Assembly (NCBI GenBank): GCA_019449635.1
Contig: JAGRPI010000037.1
Coordinates: 1 to 60,187, forward strand
Source: Candidatus Ferrigenium bremense
GTDB taxonomy: Bacteria; Pseudomonadota; Gammaproteobacteria; Burkholderiales; Gallionellaceae
DNA length: 60,187 nucleotides
Direction: 5' to 3'
Position numbers and translations under genes: made by a program. The notes beneath the pieces are model-generated. The model was given only the letters and a program-made list of their open reading frames with translations, was not told where the DNA came from and did no database searches. Below are positions 1 to 9,012 of this stretch, piece by piece (the first letter of the stretch is position 1; each line of letters begins with the position of its first letter).

Positions 1-1
1 A

Positions 2-1228
2 CTTGCGATCAAGAACTCATCGAAGAACCACTTCTGGGATACGCTGACCCAGAACATCAAGGATATCCTGCACGAGACCGACAAGATATTGCCATCGGGT
101 TCCAGTGAAACAGTCGTGCAACAGATAAGTGCGTCGAGCAGCACAGGAACTGGCGCACAACCGACAACCGGCAAAAAACCTGTCCCCAAGGGTGGCATTG
201 AAAACAGCCCCAATCCGGTGAGTGTGCAAGAAGGTGGCACCACCGTCACACGCACCAACACTTTCCGCGAAGCAGCTTCGGTCATCGCCAACCCGGAGAA
301 TGGCATCATCACGGTGCGCGCCACCGGGAAGCAGCATGAAAAGATCCAGGAGTTCATCGACCAGATCATGAGCAGCGCCCGTCGCCAAGTGTTGATCGAG
401 GCCACCGTGGTGGAGGTTCGTTTGAACGACAATTACCAGCAAGGCATCAACTGGTCTCTGTTGCAACGCAATGGTACCGGCTTTCAATTGCGCCAAGCTG
501 CGACAGCGGGATTACCCGGCGCCAGTACCGGAAACATGTTCACCCTCGATTACCTTAACCCCGCCTCCCGATTGGGTAACCTGGCTGCATCGGTTTCCTT
601 ACTGGAATCGTTCGGCACGGTAAAGGTGTTGTCCAGCCCCAAGCTGAGCGTAATGAACAACCAGACCGCCATGTTGCGCGTAGTGGATAACAAGGTGTAT
701 TTCATCGTCAATTCAACTACCGCGCCTTGCTCTCCGGCTCCCTGTACGCCAATCATCACCTACACCACCACCGTCAACACTGTGCCAATTGGCTTCACCA
801 TGAGCGTGACGCCGCAGATCAACGAAAGTGACACCGTGCTGCTCAACATTCGCCCGTCAATCACGCGCCTTCTCACGGATGCCAATGACCCCACCCCAGG
901 ATTGGCCGTCGTCAACAAGATTCCGCAAACCTCAACCCGTGAAATGGATTCTGTGCTGAAAATCGAAAACAACCAGATCGCCGTACTGGGTGGCCTGATG
1001 GAAGATCGTATGGATAACTTCAGCGATGAGGTGCCCGGAATATCCAAAATCCCGGTGGCGGGCAACCTGTTCAAGAACCGCAATGACACAACCAGCAAAA
1101 CCGAACTGGTGATCTTCCTGCGCCCGATGGTCATCAAGGATGCCAGTATCAACGGCGATTTCAGCGCGTATCGCGACATGCTGCCGGATCAGAATTTCTT
1201 CAAAGAGCCGACCGCCGGCAAGCCTTGA
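2..1228 (+). CDS. mshL: MSHA-type pilus secretin MshL (5' truncated by window edge)
   Basis: Outer-membrane secretin through which an MSHA (type IVa-like) pilus leaves the cell. The frame is open from base 2 with no start, so the N-terminal part lies outside the window. It opens with a WDTLTQNIKDIL segment typical of the N domain of MshL, followed by a Ser/Thr/Gln-rich stretch. An N1-type segment follows (ENGIITVRATGKQHEKIQEF), then the secretin beta domain with QVLIEATVVEV, VLSSPKLSVMNNQTA and the terminal TELVIFLRPMVIKD signature. It is followed at 2 bp by the MshN-like gene. The secretin call is firm. MshL, rather than PilQ or GspD, rests on the downstream mshN-E-G-I-J-K order. Confidence 0.9.
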   Translation, partial: LAIKNSSKNHFWDTLTQNIKDILHETDKILPSGSSETVVQQISASSSTGTGAQPTTGKKPVPKGGIENSPNPVSVQEGGTTVTRTNTFREAASVIANPENGIITVRATGKQHEKIQEFIDQIMSSARRQVLIEATVVEVRLNDNYQQGINWSLLQRNGTGFQLRQAATAGLPGASTGNMFTLDYLNPASRLGNLAASVSLLESFGTVKVLSSPKLSVMNNQTAMLRVVDNKVYFIVNSTTAPCSPAPCTPIITYTTTVNTVPIGFTMSVTPQINESDTVLLNIRPSITRLLTDANDPTPGLAVVNKIPQTSTREMDSVLKIENNQIAVLGGLMEDRMDNFSDEVPGISKIPVAGNLFKNRNDTTSKTELVIFLRPMVIKDASINGDFSAYRDMLPDQNFFKEPTAGKP

Positions 1229-1229
1229 C

Positions 1230-2333
1230 ATGAGTCTGCTCCTGGACGCCCGTAAAAAGCTGCAGCAAGCGCATTCCGCGCAAGGTGAGGAGCACGCTCT
1301 TCAAACCACGGAGCTCAGCCTGGAAGAGCTTCCGGACCTGATGGCGAAGGAATCATCGGATGCACGGCCGACCGAGAACGCGCGCAGCGCCGGGCAGAAC
1401 CTGTTCGTCGCAAAATCACCTTTCCTGGCGTCCGGGCGTATCTTGCCCAACCGCAATTTGCTGTTCGCCCTGGGTGGTACGATTTTGCTGCTGGCCATTG
1501 GCGCCGGCTATTTTGTGTATCTCGATTCCTCAAGCAATACCGCACCGCTGCGCCCTGCCGGCGCATCACCCGCTGCGCCGCTTGCGCAGGTGCCGCCTCC
1601 CGCCGTGGGCGAACCCGCCGCGCCGCAAGGAGCGCTGGTGCCAGGGATCGCCGAAGCAGATAGCGCAGGCGCGACCCGGCAAGCCAGGGGGGTTATCCAA
1701 GCCCCCGTAGCCAGTGCACCCCGCCCGGCCAGCGCATCTCCCGTGCGTGTAGAACAGCGCATCTCCGAACCGCTGGTTGACCCGTTGCTCAATGATGCCT
1801 ACCTCGCATACCGGGATGGCAAGCTGGAAGAGGCGCAACAACTGTATTTGGCGATGTTCAGGAAAGATGCTGGAAATACCGACGCGCTGCTTGGCCTGGC
1901 ATCCATCGCTCAACAGCGCGGAGAGGACCGGACGGCTGCGCAGTATTACGCACGCGTGCTGGCGCAGGACCCGCGCAATGCGCTCGCGAATGCCGGCATG
2001 TCGGCATTGAGCGCGGACAGCGATAACAACGAAAGCCGCCTGAAAATCCTGTTGCGCGAGCAAGGCAATTCCGCCGCGCTGCATTTTGCCTTGGGCAACC
2101 TGTATGCCGGACAAACGCGCTGGGGCGAGGCGCAACAGGCCTACTTCAGCGCCTATACGCTGGAATCCGGCAATGCCGAGTTTGCCTTCAATCTCGCGGT
2201 CAGCCTCGACCACCTCGGACAAAGTAAATTAGCCGCACAGCATTATCAGCGCGCCATACAGCTTGACCTATCACACATCGCGGGCTTTGATCACGCGCAA
2301 ATCTCACAACGCGTACAAGAACTGACGCGTTAA
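1230..2333 (+). CDS. mshN: MshN-like TPR protein of the MSHA pilus
   Basis: A 367-residue bitopic protein. A cytoplasmic N-terminal segment is followed by one membrane helix (about residues 77-97, LLFALGGTILLLAIGAGYF), a Pro/Ala-rich linker, and tetratricopeptide repeats over about residues 195-355 (for example AYLAYRDGKLEEAQQLYLA and ALGNLYAGQTRWGEAQQAY). This is the MshN architecture. The frame is open further upstream, but the ATG at 1230 comes one base after the mshL stop and gives the natural N terminus MSLLLDARKKL. In Vibrio an AAA ATPase gene, mshM, usually lies between mshL and mshN; none is present here. Its role is probably scaffolding of pilus assembly at the inner membrane. Confidence 0.78.
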   Translation: MSLLLDARKKLQQAHSAQGEEHALQTTELSLEELPDLMAKESSDARPTENARSAGQNLFVAKSPFLASGRILPNRNLLFALGGTILLLAIGAGYFVYLDSSSNTAPLRPAGASPAAPLAQVPPPAVGEPAAPQGALVPGIAEADSAGATRQARGVIQAPVASAPRPASASPVRVEQRISEPLVDPLLNDAYLAYRDGKLEEAQQLYLAMFRKDAGNTDALLGLASIAQQRGEDRTAAQYYARVLAQDPRNALANAGMSALSADSDNNESRLKILLREQGNSAALHFALGNLYAGQTRWGEAQQAYFSAYTLESGNAEFAFNLAVSLDHLGQSKLAAQHYQRAIQLDLSHIAGFDHAQISQRVQELTR

Positions 2334-2339
2334 ATCGCC

Positions 2340-4043
2340 ATGATCGACAAACAAATCCAACAACCGCTGGGACGCATGCTGGTCGATAAAGGCGTGATCA
2401 GCGACGACCAGTTGCGTATCGCCCTGCAGGAGCAGAGCAAATCGCATCAGCCGCTCGGCCGCTTGCTGGTGCGTCTGGGCTTTTTGTCGGAAGCCACCAT
2501 CCGCGACGTGATGTCGGAAAACCTCGGGCAGGAGAGCGTCGACCTCGCGACCGTCATCATCGACCCTGCCGCGCTGGTGCTGATTCCCAAGGATGTGGCG
2601 CGGCGTTACCAGTTATTGCCGCTGTCAGTGGATCAGGCCGGCCATACCCTGACCCTGGCGGTCGCCGATCCGGACAACATCATCGCGCTGGACCAGGTGC
2701 GAGCCCTGCTCAAGGATGAATACCGGTTGGTCACCCAGCTTGCCAGCGAATCCGACATCCTGCGTGCGATAGACCAGTACTACGGCTTCGAACTTTCCAT
2801 TGACGGCATCCTGCATGAGATCGAGCCGGGCGAGATGGAATACCAGACGCAGCAATCCGGCGCAAACGAATTCAGCCAGCCGGTGGTACGCCTGGTCGAC
2901 GCGCTGCTCACCGAGGCGGTACAACGCGGCGTTTCCGATATCCACTTCGAGCCGGAAAGCAGCTTCCTGCGTATCCGCTATCGCGTCGACGGCGTGCTGC
3001 GCCAGGTGCGCAGCCTGCACAAAAGCTATTGGCCGGCAATGGTGGTGCGCCTGAAGGTGATGAGCAACATGAACATCGCCGAAACGCGTGCACCGCAGGA
3101 CGGACGGATCTCACTGCGCCTGTCCGGCCACTCGATCGATTTCCGGGTGGCTTCGCATCCCACCACGCATGGCGAAAATATGGTGCTGCGCATCCTGGAC
3201 CGGCAGAAAGGCATCGTGCCGCTCGACCAGATCGGTCTGGATGATACCGCCCTCAACCTGCTCAAGATGATCATCGCCAAACCGGAAGGCATCGTGCTGG
3301 TCACCGGGCCGACCGGCAGCGGCAAGACCACCACGCTGTATTCGGTGCTGAACCACATCAACACCGAATCGGTCAATATCATGACCCTGGAAGACCCGGT
3401 GGAATATCCGATGGGTATGATCCGCCAGACTTCGGTCAATGAGTCCGCCAAACTGGATTTCGCCAACGGTATCCGCTCCATGATGCGCCAGGATCCGGAC
3501 ATCATCCTGGTCGGCGAAATCCGCGACCACCCGACCGCCGAGATGGCGTTCCGCGCCGCGATGACCGGCCATCAGGTCTATTCGACGCTGCACACCAACT
3601 CGGCCATCGGCGCCATCCCGCGCCTGCTCGACATCGGCATCCTGCCGGACATCATGGCCGGCAACATCATCGGCATCGTGGCGCAGCGCCTGATACGCCT
3701 GTTGTGCAAGGAATGCAAATACCCGTACCAGCCGGACGCACCGGAACGCAAACTGCTGGGCGTCGCAGCCCATCATGACGTCGCCCTGTACCGCGCCGCC
3801 GGTTGCGAAGCCTGCAATCACCAAGGCTATAACGGACGCATGGCCATCATGGAACTGCTGAAAATGGACTATGACCTGGACGATCTGATTTCACATCGTG
3901 CCAGCACCCGGAAAATTCGTGAGGCTGCCCTGTCAAAGGGATTTCGCCCACTGGCAATGGACGGCATCCGACGCATCATGCAAGGTGTTACCTCGCTTTC
4001 GGAAGTCAGCCGCGTGGTGGACTTGACCGACCGGACTGGCTGA
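2340..4043 (+). CDS. mshE: MshE-type pilus assembly ATPase
   Basis: A 567-residue GspE/PilB-family hexameric ATPase that powers pilus extension at the cytoplasmic face. Residues 1-150 form an MshEN-type N domain with two motifs spaced as in c-di-GMP-binding MshE (L10-G11 to Q32, and L39-G40). The catalytic part has Walker A GPTGSGKTT (residues 323-331), the Asp/His boxes LEDPVEYPM and STLHTNSA, and Walker B DIILVGEIRD. A CxxC pair (CKEC and CEAC) near residues 457-500 should bind zinc. It lies between mshN and mshG with a 6-bp upstream gap. Both motif-entry arginines known from Vibrio MshE are proline here (P9, P38), so nucleotide binding is uncertain. Confidence 0.92.
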   Translation: MIDKQIQQPLGRMLVDKGVISDDQLRIALQEQSKSHQPLGRLLVRLGFLSEATIRDVMSENLGQESVDLATVIIDPAALVLIPKDVARRYQLLPLSVDQAGHTLTLAVADPDNIIALDQVRALLKDEYRLVTQLASESDILRAIDQYYGFELSIDGILHEIEPGEMEYQTQQSGANEFSQPVVRLVDALLTEAVQRGVSDIHFEPESSFLRIRYRVDGVLRQVRSLHKSYWPAMVVRLKVMSNMNIAETRAPQDGRISLRLSGHSIDFRVASHPTTHGENMVLRILDRQKGIVPLDQIGLDDTALNLLKMIIAKPEGIVLVTGPTGSGKTTTLYSVLNHINTESVNIMTLEDPVEYPMGMIRQTSVNESAKLDFANGIRSMMRQDPDIILVGEIRDHPTAEMAFRAAMTGHQVYSTLHTNSAIGAIPRLLDIGILPDIMAGNIIGIVAQRLIRLLCKECKYPYQPDAPERKLLGVAAHHDVALYRAAGCEACNHQGYNGRMAIMELLKMDYDLDDLISHRASTRKIREAALSKGFRPLAMDGIRRIMQGVTSLSEVSRVVDLTDRTG

Positions 4044-4044
4044 T

Positions 4045-5247
4045 ATGGCCCTTTATTCCTATCGCGCCATCAACGATCAGGGTAAACCCAGCAAGGGCAT
4101 TCAGGATGCCGCCAATGTCGTGGATCTCGAGTTGCGCCTGAAACGCGCCGGCCTGGATCTGATCGACGCCAAAGAGGACAGCGGCAAAGCCGGTTCCAGA
4201 CGCAGCAAAATCAAGCGCCCCGAGCTGATCACCTTTTTTTTCAATCTCGATCAGCTCACCCGTGCCGGCGTACCTTTGCTGGAAAGCCTTGCCGATTTGC
4301 GCGACACCATGAACGACATGCGCTTTCGGGAAATCATCGCCAATCTGGTCGAAGCCATCGAAGGCGGCCAAAAACTTTCCCAGTCCATGGAACAACACCC
4401 CGAAGCGTTCGACAAGATATTCATCAGTCTCGTTCATGCCGGCGAGGAGAGCGGGCGCCTGCATGAAGTCTTCCTGCACATCACAGAATCGCTGAAATGG
4501 CAGGATGAAATGTCCTCGCACACTAAAACCATCATGATATATCCTGTTTTCGTCGGCACTGTCGTGATAGCGATCACCTTCTTCCTGATGATTTACCTGG
4601 TGCCGCAACTGGTCGGCTTTATCAAGGGCACGGGGCAGGAACTCCCGGTCCAGACGCGTGTACTGCTGGCTACTTCGGCATTTTTTGTAGACTACTGGTA
4701 TATGCTCATTGCCTTGCCGATTGTCCTGCCGATTGTCGCCCGGCTGACTATCAACTCCAGCCCGGAGATGCAATTCAGGTTCGACAACCTGAAGCTCAAC
4801 CTCTGGGTGATTGGCCCCATCCTGCGCAAGATCATCCTGGCGCGTTTTGCCAACACCTTCGCCATCATGTACGGCTCCGGCATCAGCATCCTCGCCTGCA
4901 TCGCCAATTCGCGCGATGTGGTCAATAACCGCGCCATCGCCAAAGGCCTGGATGACGTCACCCACGAAATCGAGTCCGGCAAAAACCTTACGCAAAGCTT
5001 CCAGCGTACCGGCTTGTTTCCGCCATTGGTGATACGCATGCTCAAGGTTGGCGAAGCCACCGGATCGCTGGACAAGGCATTGCTCAATGTCAGTTATTTT
5101 TATGACCGCGACGTGAAGGACTCCATCAAAAAAGTGCAAGTCATGATCGAGCCGACCATGACCATCATTCTCGGTGCGCTGCTCGGCTGGGTGATGCTGT
5201 CAGTACTGTCGCCGATCTATGACATCATCGGCAAGGTGCAATTCTGA
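4045..5247 (+). CDS. mshG: MshG-type inner-membrane platform protein (GspF family)
   Basis: A 400-residue GspF/PilC-family polytopic protein that couples the MshE ATPase to pilin insertion. It starts with the typical MALYSYRAINDQGK segment. It carries two GspF repeats: the first around residues 60-185 (LDQLTRAGVPLLESLADL, then IYPVFVGTVVIAITFFLMIY), the second around 260-390 (FANTFAIMYGSGISILACI, then a terminal hydrophobic segment LGALLGWVMLSVLSPIYDI). Length matches the family. The start is two bases after the mshE stop, and the stop overlaps the mshI start as ATGA, consistent with one transcript and coupled translation. Confidence 0.92.
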   Translation: MALYSYRAINDQGKPSKGIQDAANVVDLELRLKRAGLDLIDAKEDSGKAGSRRSKIKRPELITFFFNLDQLTRAGVPLLESLADLRDTMNDMRFREIIANLVEAIEGGQKLSQSMEQHPEAFDKIFISLVHAGEESGRLHEVFLHITESLKWQDEMSSHTKTIMIYPVFVGTVVIAITFFLMIYLVPQLVGFIKGTGQELPVQTRVLLATSAFFVDYWYMLIALPIVLPIVARLTINSSPEMQFRFDNLKLNLWVIGPILRKIILARFANTFAIMYGSGISILACIANSRDVVNNRAIAKGLDDVTHEIESGKNLTQSFQRTGLFPPLVIRMLKVGEATGSLDKALLNVSYFYDRDVKDSIKKVQVMIEPTMTIILGALLGWVMLSVLSPIYDIIGKVQF

Positions 5248-6734
5248 TGAAACTGCTGCTATTCCTGAGCGCCGGTCAGCTCCACGCGCAAATCATGGGG
5301 GGCGGCAAAATCACCCTGCAGCGCGAGTTCACCGATTCGCCGGATGGCCAGGGAAATTTTGCGGCATTTCTGCAGGAAGCGAGGCATCCGACCTATTTGC
5401 TGGTCGATCTGATCGAAGAGGATTTTCGCCAGGAAACCGTTCCGCACCTGAGCGGTAGCAACCGCACCTCGTTATTGCAGCGCAAATTCGAGCAGTTTTA
5501 TCGCGGCTCCCCTTTCCACCAGGCAACCCTGATGCAGCGTCAAAAGACCGGGCGGCGCGATGACGACATGCTGTTCTCGGCGCTGACCAACCCAGCGCTT
5601 ATCAAGCCATGGCTGGATATCATGCTGGCGCAGCAAACCCCGCTCGCCGGAATCTATTCGGTACCGCAGATCAGCGCGCCGCTGGTCAAAAACCATCCGT
5701 CGAAGCACCTGTTGCTGATCTCCTGGGAAAAATCTGCCGGGTTGCGCCAAACCTACTTCAGCGACCACCGCCTGCAAATATCCCGGCTGACCCCAATACG
5801 CGCGGACCTGACCTTTCAGCAAGCCGTAGTAAAAGAACTCTCCCGCACTCACCAGTATCTGAAGAGCCTGAGCCTGCTCCCGTCCGGGCAAACACTCGAT
5901 GTGCGCCTGCTAGGCCACAGTCATGACCTTGCCAAACTGCGACTGGAGCTGCCGAGAAGCGTGGACATGCACTATGATTTCGCCGACCTTGAGGCTCTCG
6001 CCAAGCAACACAAGATCGACTACCGTTTCACCGACTCGGATGCCAGCCAGATATTCCTGCACCAGCTCGCTGCCCGCCCCCCGCAAACCCATTACGCAAA
6101 CGCAACCCACACGCACTACTTTATGCTGTGGCAATTAAGGTACGCGCTTAACCTGGCAAGCGCCACGCTGTTGTTCGGGATGCTGTTATGGGGGGCGGCC
6201 AATCTGTGGCAAAGCAGCAACGATGCCGCGGAAGCCGCGTCACTCAAGACCATGGCGCAACTCTCCCAGAACGAAGCGCAGAAAATCACCCTCACCTTCC
6301 CGAACACCTACGCTCCCGCCGCCAACATGAAAGCCGGCGTATCCGCCATGCGCAAGCTCAATCAACATGACTTCGCACCAGGCGGCATTCTGCAGCCGAT
6401 CAGTGCAATACTCGACCACCACCCGCAAATCGAACTTGACGAGCTTGCCTGGCGGATGGATGCGGCCGAGCCGGTTGCGCCGAACACGCTTGCCGATGTC
6501 CCGGCTCAAGTCATCACCATCAAGGGGCGCCTGATCGATTTTGCGAATGACTACCGCGCCGCACTGAACTATCTGGAAAACTTCCAGCGCCAACTGGCCG
6601 CACAGGGCTACCAGGTGGCAGTACTGGCGAAACCGCTTGATGTCAGCCCGAGCGGCAGTATTGCCGACCAGCGTGAAGCGCGAACAGACGCACTCAGCTT
6701 CTCCCTGAAAATTTCCCGGAGACCGGCCGCATGA
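5247..6734 (+). CDS. mshI: MshI-like pilus biogenesis protein
   Basis: A 495-residue protein in the position of mshI. It has a cytoplasmic part of about 290 residues, a membrane helix near residues 295-315 (LNLASATLLFGMLLWGAANL) and a C-terminal part predicted outside the cytoplasm. That is a fused PilM/PilN (GspL-like) arrangement. It has no clear ATP-binding signature I can point to, and sequence conservation in this family is low, so the call leans on order and topology. Start and stop overlap mshG and the next gene by ATGA. It probably links the cytoplasmic motor to periplasmic alignment proteins. Confidence 0.68.
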   Translation: MKLLLFLSAGQLHAQIMGGGKITLQREFTDSPDGQGNFAAFLQEARHPTYLLVDLIEEDFRQETVPHLSGSNRTSLLQRKFEQFYRGSPFHQATLMQRQKTGRRDDDMLFSALTNPALIKPWLDIMLAQQTPLAGIYSVPQISAPLVKNHPSKHLLLISWEKSAGLRQTYFSDHRLQISRLTPIRADLTFQQAVVKELSRTHQYLKSLSLLPSGQTLDVRLLGHSHDLAKLRLELPRSVDMHYDFADLEALAKQHKIDYRFTDSDASQIFLHQLAARPPQTHYANATHTHYFMLWQLRYALNLASATLLFGMLLWGAANLWQSSNDAAEAASLKTMAQLSQNEAQKITLTFPNTYAPAANMKAGVSAMRKLNQHDFAPGGILQPISAILDHHPQIELDELAWRMDAAEPVAPNTLADVPAQVITIKGRLIDFANDYRAALNYLENFQRQLAAQGYQVAVLAKPLDVSPSGSIADQREARTDALSFSLKISRRPAA

Positions 6735-7342
6735 AGCTCTACGCATCTGATTTCCCGATGATACGCTGGAACATTCTGGCGGTTTGCGCAGCGTCCCTCA
6801 TCAGCGCAGTCATCCTGTACAGCAGCGGCAAATATGCAGAAAGCACTCAAAACGACCTGCGCAGCGCACAAAACATGCTCAACGATGCGCGCAATCACCG
6901 GACGACCGCGCTTCAGGACCAGGAGAATATGGCGATATATGCCGGCGAGTACGGCGCATTGATCGAGCAAAAAATCATCGGCGATGACCAGCGCCTGGAC
7001 TGGATGGAAGGCCTGGAAAGAATCCGCCAGAAGAACCTGGTGATGGATTTCCGCTACAACATCGCGCCGCAAAGAACCTATGCTTCCCAGCCGCCGATTG
7101 ATAGCGGCAATTTCGATATCCGCTACAGCGAAATGAAACTACAATTCAGCCTGCTGCACGAAGGCCAATTACTGGATTTTTTCACCGCCTTGCACACCGA
7201 TATCAAGGGCCGCTATCAACTGGAAGGCTGCACATTGCAACGCACCGGCACAGATAGCGAGGCTCAGCAAACTGTCATGGCCAGGCTCACGGCAGAATGC
7301 AGCGGCGGATGGATCACGCTCAAGGACCGCAATACCCCATGA
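6731..7342 (+). CDS. mshJ: MshJ-like pilus alignment protein (PilO/GspM type)
   Basis: A 203-residue protein with one N-terminal membrane helix (about residues 13-30, LAVCAASLISAVILYSSG), then a coiled-coil-prone segment and a compact C-terminal domain, the layout of PilO/GspM/MshJ alignment proteins. It starts inside the mshI stop codon (ATGA) and its own stop overlaps the next start. The region around YSEMKLQFSLLHEGQLLDFF resembles the ferredoxin-like domain of this group, which in known systems controls pilin and ATPase alignment. The assignment is by topology and order. Confidence 0.62.
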   Translation: MKLYASDFPMIRWNILAVCAASLISAVILYSSGKYAESTQNDLRSAQNMLNDARNHRTTALQDQENMAIYAGEYGALIEQKIIGDDQRLDWMEGLERIRQKNLVMDFRYNIAPQRTYASQPPIDSGNFDIRYSEMKLQFSLLHEGQLLDFFTALHTDIKGRYQLEGCTLQRTGTDSEAQQTVMARLTAECSGGWITLKDRNTP

Positions 7343-7698
7343 ACACGACCCTCAGAATAAGCCTGGCTGGCTTGGCGTTCACAGCTGCAGCAGCGGTCAA
7401 TGCGGAAGGACTGGGGCGTTTGTTTTTTACCCCGGAACAGCGCGCACAACTCGAATACAGCCGCCATCAAGGCGATCATGCGCCGGATAACGCCCGCTCT
7501 CTGACCGTCAACGGCATCGTGCAAAAGCACGGCGGCGAGCGCACCGTCTGGATCAACGGCACGCCGCAACTGGCCGGCAAGAGCGATGAGCGCGCACCGG
7601 AAAGCGTCCCGGTCACCATCCCCGGACGATCGCAACCGGTCAAGGTCAAGGTCGGGCAAAGGGTGCTCATCGACCCGGCAGCGGCTTCCGGGGAATAG
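7339..7698 (+). CDS. mshK: MshK-like small periplasmic pilus protein
   Basis: A 119-residue protein with a Sec signal peptide (hydrophobic core ISLAGLAFTAAAAVNAEG, predicted cleavage after VNA). The ATG at 7339 overlaps the mshJ stop as ATGA and is preferred to the longer open frame. The mature part is short and basic, with a VNGIVQKHGGERTVWINGTP segment; PilP/MshK-type proteins often carry such a beta motif (V-x-G-hhhr-x-G-x-x-x-hWINg). Its likely role is to connect the secretin with the inner-membrane complex. Placement between mshJ and the pseudopilins supports the call; similarity alone is weak. Confidence 0.55.
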   Translation: MNTTLRISLAGLAFTAAAAVNAEGLGRLFFTPEQRAQLEYSRHQGDHAPDNARSLTVNGIVQKHGGERTVWINGTPQLAGKSDERAPESVPVTIPGRSQPVKVKVGQRVLIDPAAASGE

Positions 7699-7704
7699 AC
7701 CGCC

Positions 7705-9012
7705 ATGCACCCTCTGCAACATCGCCCTACCCAAGCCAGACAGCGCGGTGCCGCGCTGATAGTGATGCTGGTGATCACGGTGATGGGTGCCGCCGCCTTT
7801 CTGGTCAGCTCGCTCAGCCGCTCTGCACTGCAAATCGAACGGGATCAGAAGACGTCAGAAGCCCTTGCACAGGCAAAAGAAGCGCTGATCGGCTATGCCG
7901 CATCGGTCGACATCTCCGGCAGCAAACGCCCCGGGGATCTTCCCTGCCCCGACACCAACAATGATGGCAGCTCTGACACACCTTGCGATACCCAATCGAG
8001 CCGTCTCGGCCGCCTGCCATGGAAGACCCTCGGACTGCCTGATTTGCGTGATGCCAGCGGAGAACGCCTGTGGTATGCCGTTTCCACCAACTTCAAGAAC
8101 AGCACGCGTATCGGCACCTTGAACAGCGACACAGCAGGTACCATCACGGTTCGAAGTCCTGATGGCAACATGATCAACGACGCCACCTCGGGCAGCGGTG
8201 CGGCTGCCGTCATCATCGCCCCCGGCGATGCCCTGCAGCGGCAAGGCGGCTCGATGCAAGACCGCAGCAGCGCCGGTATCAACACTGCCAGCAACTACCT
8301 GGATATCGCCAATGGCATAGACAATGCCAGTTTCACCGATAGCACGACCAACGGTTTCATTCAGGGAAGGATCAAGGATAGCAATGGCAACCTGATACTT
8401 AATGACCAGTTATTGGTTATCACGCAAGGCAATATCATGCAAGCCATACAGAAGCGGGTGGCCGCTGAAGTCAAACAATGCCTCAAAGAATATGCCCTGC
8501 AAAACCATGGGCGCTATCCTTGGGCAACAAGACTCGACCCATACAATCCCGTGAGCTACAACGACCGCAGCAACCGCTTGTTCGGGCGCATCCCGGACAC
8601 GCCTTTCGATAGCACAAAAAATGACAGCAACGATTTCATGGATGATAACTGGCAAGGCAACTGTAACATCGTTTCCAACTCCGGCTGGTGGCTGAACTGG
8701 AAAGAGATGGTGTTTTACGGACTGGCCGATGCCTACAAACCTGTATCTCCTGTGTGGCAGTGGTGGACGGGGTGGTCATGGCCGCCTACAGCCTGCCCAA
8801 CCTGCCTCAGCGTCAATCCGCCTTCTGCAACGGCTGACAAGCAGTTCGTGGTACTCGTTGCAGGCAAAAAACTGGCCGGCCAGAGCCGCAGCAGCAATTG
8901 GAACAAGGGAACCCTTTCCAACTATCTGGAAGGTGGCAATGCCAGCGGCGCGACGCCGTTTGAACAGCAACCCGCCTCCTCCACCTTCAACGACACCGTG
9001 GTGTTCCAGTGA
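7705..9012 (+). CDS. Large minor pseudopilin (PilX/MshP-like N terminus)
   Basis: A 435-residue secreted protein. The N terminus RQRGAALIVMLVITVMGAAA is the kind of hydrophobic pilin helix found in PilX and MshP proteins: cleavage would follow the Gly, but the residue after it is Ala, and the Glu5 of major pilins is absent. The rest is Ser/Asn/Asp-rich. It contains DLPCPDTNNDG at about residue 75, a motif repeated in the next gene (TLPCPDTNGDG). Several cysteines suggest disulfides. Its stop overlaps the downstream GTG start (GTGA). It probably acts as a minor pilin or tip protein. The specific msh letter cannot be assigned from sequence. Confidence 0.65.
   Translation: MHPLQHRPTQARQRGAALIVMLVITVMGAAAFLVSSLSRSALQIERDQKTSEALAQAKEALIGYAASVDISGSKRPGDLPCPDTNNDGSSDTPCDTQSSRLGRLPWKTLGLPDLRDASGERLWYAVSTNFKNSTRIGTLNSDTAGTITVRSPDGNMINDATSGSGAAAVIIAPGDALQRQGGSMQDRSSAGINTASNYLDIANGIDNASFTDSTTNGFIQGRIKDSNGNLILNDQLLVITQGNIMQAIQKRVAAEVKQCLKEYALQNHGRYPWATRLDPYNPVSYNDRSNRLFGRIPDTPFDSTKNDSNDFMDDNWQGNCNIVSNSGWWLNWKEMVFYGLADAYKPVSPVWQWWTGWSWPPTACPTCLSVNPPSATADKQFVVLVAGKKLAGQSRSSNWNKGTLSNYLEGGNASGATPFEQQPASSTFNDTVVFQ

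Noticed and set aside
4006..5139. 377-codon open frame antisense to mshG
   Set aside because: mshG is certain; the reverse frame shows no domain.
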